Part shown: positions 23,490-33,136 of the stretch, piece by piece | Position numbering within the stretch: position 1 is the first letter of the stretch | Layout of the letters: each line of letters starts with the position of its first letter | NCBI GenBank assembly: GCA_011947345.1 | Contig: JAAVTG010000637.1 | Span: 62,001 to 126,000, forward strand | Reading direction: 5' to 3' | Source of the DNA: Phytophthora quininea | Lineage: Eukaryota > Oomycota > Peronosporomycetes > Peronosporales > Peronosporaceae | Length of the DNA stretch: 64,000 bases | The notes under the pieces: model-generated | What the model saw: the letters and a program-made list of their open reading frames with translations, nothing else | Databases searched by the model: none | What the model was told of the DNA's origin: nothing | Position numbers and translations under genes: made by a program

Positions 23490-23906
23490 CGTGTGAGATC
23501 GCACGATCAAGATGGCCACATTCTGCGAGGCGTATGGGTTCCGCAAGTGGCGATTTACTCCGGCGCGATTAAAAGAAAAGGGCCTCGGCGAACTCGCAGT
23601 GCGACCCGGGTGTATACATCGCTTTCAAAAACTAGAACAGTTAATCACGTCTGAGGGTGCACGTCCGGATCCGAGGACTCAATCGCGCCCTCTCACGCCG
23701 GTCCATTTTCGTCACCGTGGATGAGGACCGCACAATCAAACTGTGCTAGGTAGGCCACATGGTGCTGGGCGTAATGCCATCCCGCCAATTCGACAACATG
23801 GATCTCGCTTTATCTCACATTGCGCTACGAACACGGCGTGCGGTCAAGTTTGGGGCGGCGATATCAGCGCTGCGAGAAACATGTACAGCACCGGTTGAGC
23901 CCAAGT
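23490..23906 (+). pseudogene. Degenerate Fanzor/TnpB-like RNA-guided nuclease remnant
   Basis: Three RuvC/zinc-ribbon landmarks survive in order but in different frames. GFRKWRFTPARLKEK is at about 23535, and FVTVDEDRTIKLC at about 23708 (RuvC-II glutamate, first ribbon Cys). The run CATNTACGQVW directly followed by GGDISAARNM at about 23823-23885 gives the second Cys pair and RuvC-III aspartate, compare the usual WNRD-N-AARN box. The second Cys of the first ribbon pair is replaced and a stop lies beside it. The copy is dead. The gene is too broken to say whether it was a Fanzor1 or Fanzor2 type. Confidence 0.5.
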
Positions 23907-23971
23907 CCGAGTTTAATCGCGGCCGAAGCGATTTCAGTAGGAACGTGTCGGAACGACAACTCCTCCAGTAA

Positions 23972-24010
23972 TGTATCCAAAGCGAGTTCGAAAGGGTGCA
24001 ATCCCTTTTA
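23972..24010 (+). repeat. Right copy of the 40-bp dispersed hairpin repeat
   Basis: Same orientation as 16600-16640, with the same AAAGGG-N6-CCCTTT core. Together the two copies bracket the whole transposon island. Confidence 0.6.
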
Positions 24011-24085
24011 AAACAAATATAGGTATTTAACTGATTTACAAGGTTGGATTGTTGAAGTTGCTTCATTTTTCCTTGAGCGGACGCG

Positions 24086-26174
24086 ATGCCCTCTTCCGCC
24101 TCGACGTACGCTCTGCTGGCGGCTGTATGTGCTCCATCCTCGTGCTAACTGCCGTCTACAGCTTCTCTCAGCAGAGTTCACTGCCTCATCTCCCTGTCCC
24201 TGAGCTGCAAGCCACGCTGGACAAGTATCTCCTGTCTATCAAGCCTTTCATCTCCCAGGTTTCCTTCCCCAATGCATGGAGGTTACACTGGGTTGCATCT
24301 AACGTTACGCTTTTCCAGGAGGAGCTAAGAAAGACCACAGCTCTCGTCCAAGACTTCGCTAGGCCTCAAGGACAAGGAGAAGCACTGCAAAAGGTCCTGC
24401 AACAACGCAGCCAAAAAGAAACCAACTGGCTGGCCCAATGGTGGGAGGATGTGGCTTATCTAAGCGACCCAACTCCCAACGCCCTCTTTGTCAACATGGT
24501 GACGGGCTTTGGCTCCTTCCTGGACTTTGAGCGGCCAGTCCCGCAAGCGAGACGAGCGGCTGAGACGGTGCGCTACACGTGCGAGTACCTGGAGAGACTC
24601 AAGAAGGAGCAAGTGCCGCCAGAGACCTTTGGTGGTCGCACAATGTGCATGAACATGTTCACGCGGCTGTTTTCAAGCTGCAGGGTGCCTGAGCGACCGC
24701 TGGACAAGTTCCGACGAGTTGATCCCGCAACGATCCGTCATATTACTGTGTTTTGCGACGGCAGAGTGTTCGCACTGCCAGTGTATGGTGCACAGGACGA
24801 ACTGCTGACCATTGGGGACTTAGAGGCGCAGTTGCTGCAGATTTTAAAGCACTCCAAGTATTTGGATAGGAATGCTGCCCAGAAACTGGATGGCGAGGCA
24901 TCCACGCAATTCGTAGGCGCCTTGACATCCATGCGGCGTGATGCTTGGGCGGAAGCGAGGCAAAGCTGGTGGAATTTGATCAGGTCAACGCTCGCAGCCT
25001 TGACAAGATCGAGACGAGTCTGTTCACAATTTGCTTGGAGACGGCATCGCCGGATACACCGTCGGAGCTGGCGCGCCAGTGTGCGGCTGCAAACGCTGGC
25101 AATCGCTGGTTTGACAAGAGCTTCCAGTATATTGTCTTTGGCAATGGCATCGTGGGCGCCAATATGGAGCACGCGAACGCCGACGCGACTGTGCTGCAGT
25201 CCATGTTCCGCTGGCTAGGAGAGCGCTACCTGAACCGCAATGGGGGCTACGAGACGTTCATCGAGAGTCGCCACCACTCGCTAACGTTCTTACCTCCACC
25301 AGAACTCTTGCCGTGGCGTCTACCTCTAGAGACTGCGACCACTACAATTCCAAAGGCATTAGCGAACTTTAATCGCGATGGTGCCGCTCTGCGTATGCTG
25401 GTGGTGCGCAACAAATCGTACGGCAAGACGAAGCTTCGTGCGGTGAAGCTGTTTCCGGACACCTTCGTGCAGATGGCCATCCAACTAGCAGGCTTTCGTC
25501 TGTTTGGGCGCGTGGTGCCCACTTACGAGAGCGGTCACACACGCATGTTCGTCGAAGGCCGTACGGAGACGATCCGCACCGTGACGAGCGAAGTCTTGGC
25601 GTGGCTCCAAGTCCAAGAGCGACCTGGGGCTGGTCCAGAAGAAAAGGCTGTTAAGCTCAAAGAGGCGATGGCGCGCCACAAGGAGCTGTCAATGGATGCT
25701 CTGACGGGCAACGGGATCGACCGCCACTTGCTGGGGCTGCAGATAGCTGCCATGCACACGACAGGCTCTCCACCGGAGCTGTTCACAGACCCGAGCTATG
25801 CCAAGAGCGGCGGAGGCGGCAACTTTGTCCTATCCACGAGCAATGTGTCTGGCTACCCGTGGCTCTGGGGCGGCTTCGTGCCGATGCTGCCGCACGGCAT
25901 CGGCATTTGCTACGGCTGCGAGAGCGACTTTCTCGCGTTCATGATCACGTCGTTCGACCCGAGCGCTCGCGACCACCAGCTGGCGGATCCGCCACTGCCC
26001 CGAGTCACTGCTCACGAATTCCAACCAGCTCTGTTCCGAGCTTTCGACGACATCTACGAGCTGATGCTCCCCGGCCAAACCCACCGCCAAGATGTGAGAG
26101 AAACTAGTTGTCCGATGCACACGAAAGAAGCTGCAGTTGCTACTGTTTCGAGTTTCTTTCGCGGCTTCCTGTAG
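24086..26174 (+). CDS. Choline/carnitine O-acyltransferase
   Basis: Transfers acyl groups between carnitine and CoA. Family signposts in order: LPVPELQATLDKYL at the N-terminus, MCMNMFTRLFSSCRVP, then MEHANADATV with the catalytic histidine. These are followed by PDTFVQMAIQLAGFRLFGRV, TYESGHTRMFVEGRTETIR (carnitine site) and the STSNVSGY region. ATG at 24086 is followed by a likely intron (GTATGT at 24125 to CTACAG at 24160, internal GCTAAC), although joining it leaves the frame off by one. A second break near 24960 (GG, one G short) precedes the half with the active site. A TCATTTTTCC stretch at 24063-24072 resembles an initiator. The last 25 residues overlap a duplicated segment (26155-26255), so the native C-terminus is uncertain and organelle targeting cannot be read. 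Confidence 0.85.
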
Positions 26175-26255
26175 CTCTTGGTCCTGCCTCAGATCCCACG
26201 TCTAACAACAACCCAGTGCGCTGTTCGGGGAACGCTACACTGCAATGCCATCGCT
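26155..26255 (+). repeat. Direct repeat copy A (similar to 28814-28905)
   Basis: The run from CTTTCGCGGC through CTCTTGGTCCTGCCTCAGAT to CCCACGTCTAAC is shared nearly base for base with 28817-28868. After a 14-base gap the similarity resumes around CGGGGAACGC and ATGCC[AG]TCGCT. Copy B is the 3' end of the minus-strand TOG gene, so copy A is probably a displaced fragment of it. Confidence 0.7.
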
Positions 26256-27874
26256 AGCAACATGCTGCGAGTCTCACGTAGCATTCGATGGCATGACACT
26301 CGCCAACAATCGTGAGGACTCACTGCGCATCAACCTACTGCCGATAAAAACGCCATCTGGGTGCAGCCATCTGGCCCCACCACTTGTTCATTCGGCCGAT
26401 TCCCTCCCGCAGGACACATCCGGCCAGTCGAGTCGGTCTCCAGTAGCCGAAGTCTCCAGTACTACGCTACATGAAGTCCAAGCAACCGAAATGGAAAAGT
26501 TCCACTGCCCGCCGCTGTCTGCGAGTCGCAAGGAGCAGATCACGCACGAGGCCAACCGCGCGTGCGACGAGCTGCTGCGGTTCTCAGCGGGCGAGGTCTT
26601 TAGCAGCACCGGGTCCAGTCTCGACAGCGGCGAGGACCAGTTCCAGGACGGCCTCAAGTGGGAGTACACAGAGCAGATCGACAGCATCCGCGTCGAGAAG
26701 GTCAAGGTCAAGAGCGAGGGCAAGAAGGGCGTCTACTACTTCCGAGGCATCACCCAAGTCGAGGCCAGCGTCGAGGAGATTATGGAGCTGTACGAGGTGG
26801 ACATGGCCCACCCCAACATGCAGCTGGAGAAGAAGCTGTCTCCAGACATTCTGCACTCAGTAGTGCTCTACGAGATCCAGCCCTACCTGCCGGAAGAAAG
26901 CACATCCTTCATCGGCATCCGCTGGTCGGCCGTGCGCTCACCCTACGTCATGGTACGTAACAGAGACTACTGCTACTTGGAGATCCAGCGCAGGTTCACA
27001 CTACCCGACGGCCGACGAGGTTTCGCGCGCTGCCTGCACTCGGTCAAAATCAAGAGCTGCCCCGACATGGAAAAGTCCCACGGCTTTGTGCGAGGCAGCA
27101 TGTATCGGTCGGGCATTGTCTTCATCGAGAGCAAGAGGGACCGCAAGACGCTGGACGTTGTGCAGGCCGTGTATACAGACTTGAAGGGCAACGTGCCGCA
27201 GTGGGTGGCGGCTAAAGGACTGAGACAGAGGCTCATGAGTCTCGAGCACCTCAAGAAATACGTCAACATGAAGCGTGTGGCCACGCAGAGCTTCGCGAGA
27301 CGCAGCCAGCTCATGGCGCCGGGGAAGGTCAAGACGTGCTTTGTCTGCGTGGACGACATCGGCACGTTCAAGCGGAGATACAACTGCCAGAAGTGCGGCG
27401 AGGTACGCGTAGACTAGAGCGCCGTGCAGCGAGGACGGGCAGCGGTCGCTCGGCTTCGCTACATGCTGCTCGTCGTCTGTCTCCTGGCGGCTTTGGACTT
27501 ATACAACGTGCTGGGTCTTTATTAACGTCCGTCTGTGTGTTATAACCTCGGTGTCTGTGTTCCTGCAGGTCATTTGCGGGCGCTGCAAGCTCACGATCAA
27601 CGCCGACATCCCCGTGGTGGGCAAGATGAAGCTGACAATCTGCAGCTTGTGCTCGCTGGCCATCAACCGCAGCGCGCTGCCGGACAACAGCGACGGAGAC
27701 AGCGGACTGGGCCGTCGCCCCTTCTCGGCGACGCAGCAGCCGACGTATCAGCACCGCGATTGCGACGCCGAGGAAGCTCTCGTGCGCAAGCGGGCACTCA
27801 GTCTCAACTCGTTCCACACGGCCAATTTCGACCACACGTCGCTGCAGAGTTCGGTGCTGGCTCGGGAGTTCTAG
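26245..27874 (+). CDS. START-domain protein with C-terminal FYVE-type zinc finger
   Basis: Exon 1 (to 27402) carries a START-like lipid-binding domain (KKGVYYFRGITQVEASVEEI, YEIQPYLPEESTSFIGIRW, VRNRDYCYLEIQRRFTLPDG). It ends inside a FYVE-type finger (CFVCVDDIGTFKRRYNCQKC). A 166-base intron (27403-27568, GTACGC...CTGCAG) leads to exon 2, which completes the finger (GEVICGRCKLTINADIP, ICSLC). The pairing of START and FYVE is greatly expanded in oomycetes and suggests lipid sensing or transfer at phosphoinositide-marked membranes. The usual family N-terminus resembles MEKFHCPPLSASRKEQI at 26491, so that ATG may be the true start; 26245 lies inside the repeat copy. Confidence 0.85.
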
Positions 27875-28100
27875 TGGCCATGGCACAGTCCGTTCGATCT
27901 CCGGAAATTTGAGCGCATTGTACATTGAAGGGCATTGCTCCTAACGAAGCTGTGCTCCTTAGAGACCGCCATTGCAATCTCTACCTCCTACATTGGGATT
28001 CTGTCTCGTACACAGGCCCCGAGGTGGGCCTGTTCGACACCCTGTGGCTTGGCATGGTCCTATCCAGCGGGCCTTCACAGCCACGAAGTTCTGGTCGCCG

Positions 28101-28470
28101 CTAGTCGTTCGCTCGTCGGAAAGCTGGCGGCCTTCCTTGTCCAGCAAGCAGACTCTTCAGAATTGCAAGCATGTTGCGAGCGGCATTGACATCTCGGTTC
28201 CAGAAGTTTGCCCGGCATGACCTGATTGTGCAGCGCTGGACAGCGTAGCATGGGTTGTACACCATGCTGCCTTCTTTATCGGGGACGTGTAGTTTCGCCG
28301 GCTCCACAAGACCGTGGCACAGCGAGCACGTCTTGCTAGTCCTGAACTCGTCCAGCGTCACGACCGTGGCCCTCCGCCGCAGCGCTTCTTTAAAGCGCTT
28401 TATCGGCACGGGCGGATTGCCGCGCAGCCCTCCAGGGTTAGTGAAGTCCCTGCAGCCGACCTAACCTGCA
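28101..28470 (-). pseudogene. C-terminal fragment of a Fanzor/TnpB-like RNA-guided nuclease
   Basis: The minus frame keeps DFTNPGGLRGNPPVPIKRF, then VVTLDEFRTSKTCSLCHG (RuvC-II glutamate and first CxxC). CTIRSCRANFWNRDVNAARN follows (second Cys pair and RuvC-III aspartate), and the typical Fanzor ending SLLAGQGRPPAFRR. The catalytic C-terminal half of the nuclease is thus well preserved. Upstream an in-frame stop near 28460 and loss of any RuvC-I (D) segment show truncation. Fanzors are eukaryotic relatives of TnpB carried on transposons; a guide-RNA end is expected next to the 3' end but none is provable here. Confidence 0.75.
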
Positions 28471-28813
28471 CACCCTCGAGAGCTTGGACTTGACGGAGGC
28501 TCTTGGCTTTTGCGTCGTCGCGCCATCGATGGAAATCGAAGAATGGCGACAGCGGCTCATATAGACTACAACGCGTGGAAATTTCTACTTGTAATCCATT
28601 CCAGCACCTTTGTCGGACTTTTCCGCAGCGCTACATGGGACGAAAGCGAAACGTCAATTAATAACCATACTTTCCTGGCCACTGAGCGTTGCACAATTCA
28701 CGCCTTGAAGAGCAGACTCATGGAAGCAGACTCATGCAAGATGCAAACATCATACACACTATGTGCAAAACAAACAAAAGAGACGCCATATTCGACATGC
28801 CAATTAAATACCT

Positions 28814-28905
28814 AACTTCTTTCGCGGCCTCCTGCAGCTCTTGGTCCTGCCTCAGATCCCACGTCTAACACTGTCCGGGGAACGCGATGCCGTCGCTGGG
28901 ATCAC
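28814..28905 (+). repeat. Direct repeat copy B (3' end of the TOG gene)
   Basis: Partner of 26155-26255 in the same orientation, 2.66 kb away. It covers the stop codon and last codons of the minus-strand ankyrin/Tudor/TOG gene. Confidence 0.7.
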
Positions 28906-31900
28906 TCGATTCTGCCGCTGCAGGAGCATCCGTTGGAGGATACTTGGACTGCTGCGTACGATGGTGGGGGTTTGGACGTTGGCCTCCGATTTGTTTGCTT
29001 CTCGGCTTTGAGATCTTCGAGAACTTCGTCGACTGGCTGGTTTGGTTGGAGCGGCTGAAGCAGCGCTGCATTCTCGCAACAGAAGAGCTTCTACGTCAGG
29101 AGGAACGTGAGCTTTCAAAACAGCTTCAAAGCTTCGAGCCTAGAGGAGAAAAAAGTGTTAGCACGAAAAAGTTAAAAGCACTGCATCGACTACAGCAAAC
29201 TCACGCCAAGTTCGTCTCGAAAGTGTCGTAGCGTCTTTTGTGTCGATATCCTCACGGGTGCTGACTTGGACCTCAACGCGTCGGCAAGCAGCGACAGCAA
29301 TAGAGCCGACGACTGGGACGCTTGAAGCGCCGAAACGTCGGTACTGGTCCAGTTGCGAACGCATTTGTCCACGTAGACAGCGGCCTGGCGACGAATGCGA
29401 TGTCAGATCAGTTCAACACCGCTACGTTTTGATCCTTACGCACCAAATTATACAGCCGCAGGTCTTCGAACTGGCTGTACGACTCTCCGAGTTGCAGGAA
29501 CACAAGAGCAAGCTTTCGACCGCTGCAGTGCAAGATAATCGCATCCAGCACCTCCGCCGCAGTCTCGCACAGGAATCTCTTGTCGGCATTGAACACGAGC
29601 GGCATCACGGCAGGAATAATCGCATCTACACAAATTTCAAGCAAAAGTTAGCCGAGATCACGCTAGACACAATAACAGCGCACCGAAGAACGGAGATAGT
29701 CGAGTCTTCAACAGAAACGCTAGGTCCTTGATCAGCAACAGAGAATCTCGAGCTTGTCCAGCTCCAGCGTAAGAAGATGAAGACCTCGATCGAGGAGAGT
29801 TCGGCTTCCCAGGACTGCTACCAGCAAGAGGACCGTCAAGCTCTCGTAACTGAGCTTCGCTGTACAGTCAACAAGAAATCGTTGGTTAGCTGAAGGAATA
29901 ATGGCGAAGGTTAGCGCAACGCAGCTTACATGTGAGCACGCAGGACATCAGGATGTTTCGTAGCGAATCGCTTCAAGGACTGGATTGTAGCGAATTCCTC
30001 TCCCCACGGGACTTTTGAGCTCTCGATGCTACCGGTTTGTACCTGGAACAATCGCCGCTTTCGGCTGAGCAGCAGGTCGAGATTCTTCCACTCCGCTATC
30101 TCTTCGCAGGAAATGTAGTCTGCAGTTCGACAGCGAGACTGATGGGAGGTGTTTTTCTCTCGAGACGCTCGAGATGACATTCGTATCTCGCCAACCCCTT
30201 TCTCATTGCTGTAATGCGCAATGGGCTCTTTCAAGCCGGTGCTCGGGACGATTATGCTCGGGATTTCACGCAACCGCTCGACCTCAACAACGTTTTCGAC
30301 GAGCGCTTCGTCCACGTGAGACTTGGGCGGTGTCTGGACTTCAGCTGTTGGATTGGTTGCAGTTGGCAGATCGAGACTTTGCTTGCTGTGTTTATGCGGT
30401 TGATTGTCGTCGTCGTTGTACTCAATCTCCAGCACTGGCAGCTCGTCGTCCACCTGGTTGCTAAAGTTTTCTGTCTCGCTCTCACCTTTCTCGTCGTCTT
30501 GACCAGTACGATTGATGAGCTCAACTCCGTCAAGCTCGCACTCCACGTCCTCAAGTGCTGCCGCACTACTTCTGCTGCTTTGTCCACCAATTCTCAACTC
30601 ACTGTCAAAAGTTTCCAATACCACAGGGGTGATGCTGCTCCTCCTTCGTTCTCTAGATCCAACACATTTCCACTGCTGCAGGTTAGCGACTGGGTGGAGC
30701 CACCTAGTGCGATCTCCACTGGTCGAATGAATTCTCGAGCAATGCACATGTCTTCCTCTCCGTCTTCGTACGCGACGTCGTAGGAGCCATTGGAACGGCA
30801 GAAAGTAATGACTCCGGGGACTAACACGGATAGTCCTTTGTATTGCACTTCGACGCGATCTCCATCGTGAAGTGGCGGCAGTTCCTCAACAACGATGACA
30901 GAACTTTTCCGGGCGACTGGGTTTTGCTCTACCCATTTGACGGGGCAAACGATTGTACTTCGAGTCGGAGAAGCGCTTTGTGAGGTCGGAGTATTTGGAA
31001 TCGAGGTTCCAACTGACTTGGTTCTTGTCACTACTGGTGGACTCTCATCTTGAACTGGTACCGAACAAGTACTCGTAAGAATCGTTATAGGTCCCGACGA
31101 CGTCAGGTGCCCATTATCTTGTTGGCAAACGTTTTTCATCATATCTTCATTGACTGGGTCCTTTTCGTCTTCTTCTTCCGCTTGGTTGAATACCACGACT
31201 TGATCTTCATCTGCACTCTGTTGATCACTGTCTTGTGCGACTGGACACGTACAGTTGTCGTCACTCGAATCCACAACTACTTTGTCGTTTGATTTCATCG
31301 TTCTTTGAACCGCGTCACAAAGGATATTTTCTATAGCACTTGTAGAAACTTGCTGCAGTATCGCCAGCTCCTCTTGTGAAGGAGTAATTTCCGTGTTCGG
31401 CGGCGCAATTTCCTCCGCCTGGATATCAGGCACTGCTGTCTCCGATACGATACGTCTCCCTTCGGAAATGATCTCATCTACTGCAGCAGTGGAAACTTGA
31501 TGCACCGTCCTCCAGCTGCTATCGTCTTCAATCTGAACAAGGTACTGCTCATCATTGTGCGCTTTGTTCTCATTTTCACCATGGACACCATGGACACCCT
31601 CGTTTCTGCTTGTGTTTCTTCAGGAGCTAGTGCATCTACAGCACTCGTCGAGCTTTGCCGCAACATTTTTAGTTTCTGCAAAGAGAGAGTCGTCACTAGT
31701 TTCGTTCTGGCTGGGGCTCCACTTGATAAAATTTGTTCGACTGCGGTAAAACTCGCCGAGCGGTGCGTTTTCACATTAGATGGTGCTCTTCGTTCCGTGT
31801 TGGGTTGTGCCATGGGGCTATGAGTCGGATCGGACTGAACTTCCACAGTGGTCGACATCACCGCTTCGTCTTGTTGCGCATCTGCCAGCTTTGTCGAAAT

Positions 31901-33136
31901 GATGTCGACCAGTTCGCGATTCCCTGAGTCCTGTGCCGTCTCCATTGCTACTGCCATCGCTTCACGACAGAACCTTACGTGGTTCACCAGGAACCGCACC
32001 AGAGTTGCGTTTTCAGACAAGATGCCACGTGCCAACGCTGCAGCGTCCCACATCTCCAGGTCGCCGATGTCATCGTTCTCGAATCCTGCAACGACAGACA
32101 TGAAGTTGAGAGTTTGTGCGGATTCGTCTTGCTCTGCTTGGTCTACTTCACCTCGCAGGATATCCACGAGTTTGTTTAAATTGCAGAGGGAACCTCGCGG
32201 GTCGCATTGAAGAAGTAACTCGATGACGTCGAAATGGCGATGTGATAGCGCTAGTCGGAGCAGTCGAGGGTGGAGACTGCCACACACCGAAGAAGCTGTG
32301 CAATGCGAGAGATACTGCGGTAATAAAATGTCAGCGATGTCGATCGAACCGTTGGTGCAGGAAACTTCGAGCGCTTTCGCCACACCGTCGAAGCGAGTTT
32401 CGTTGCCGTTCAAGAAGCGTCCGCCTTCCAAGAGCAGCTCCACGGTGTGGAAATGCTGGTTGATGGCTGCTTCGACTAGACACTCTGCTTCGACGGCGTC
32501 GATACTCGGCGACAGCTCATGATCAGCAGCGATATCCCGAAGCAACAGTGTCACCATCGAGTCGTGTCCAATTATTGCCGCTGCTAGAAGAAGTTGTGCC
32601 CGTAGTGTCGGTGGAGATACTGTGAAGCTCTCAGCGATCCTGTCCAAGTAATCCAAGCGACGTTCGTCCACCATTTGCTCTCCGTCATCGCTATCTGGGA
32701 CTTCGGACGCTAGTAGGAGGAAACTCCGACCTCGATCTTCTGGCGAAAGCTTGTCCAAGTTGTTGAATAGCTCGCTAAGTATCCGTCGAGGGCAGTGGAA
32801 TTCCAACATGTCGACAAGGTGAACGTAGCGGTCTCGAAGGTCTTTGAACGTGTCGTCTCGGAATAAAAGGCGGACGAGACTCGGGTGCGAGTACACGTCC
32901 GAGGAGCCCAGGAGAGCAGTCTTGATGTCATCGTGGGTAGGCTGGCAGAGGATCGAGATCCACGATCCACTCTCGGACGGTTCGAGGTAGTAGTGAACTC
33001 GCTCGGAGACCCCTACGAAGCGTTTAACAAGCTCTTGGGCGCGTCGAGGCAGCATATTACTCGGTTGATTCCGATCTCCGACTATATTAGCAATGAAACC
33101 CGCTAAACCATAAAAGGCATCGCGGTTTTTATTCAT
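28852..33136 (-). CDS. Multidomain protein: ankyrin-like repeats, Tudor-like domain, TOG/CLASP-type HEAT repeats
   Basis: The N-terminal 350 residues contain helical pairs of ankyrin type (LVEAAINQHFHTVELLLEGG, HPRLLRLALSHRHFDVIELL). Three short QVSTxAVD-like repeats follow. A Tudor/Agenet-like fold comes next: DGDRVEVQYKG, VPGVITFCRSNGSYDVAYED, AREFIRPVE. The C-terminus has HEAT/TOG character (WGEEFATIQSLKRFATKHPD, PAVMPLVFNADKRFLCETAA, APVRISTQKTLRHFRDEL) spread over several short exons with GT-AG introns (about 29880-29926, 29345-29430, 29130-29170). It ends in a basic serine-rich tail at 28852. TOG units bind tubulin, so a microtubule role is likely. Frame breaks near 31605 (AAA) and about 30640 need one base each. 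The start may be 33055 rather than 33136. Confidence 0.65.

Noticed and set aside
28887..29231. Plus-strand 114-codon frame starting MPSLGSLDS
   Set aside because: It lies opposite the last exon of the TOG gene, and its start only resembles the START gene because of the duplicated segment.
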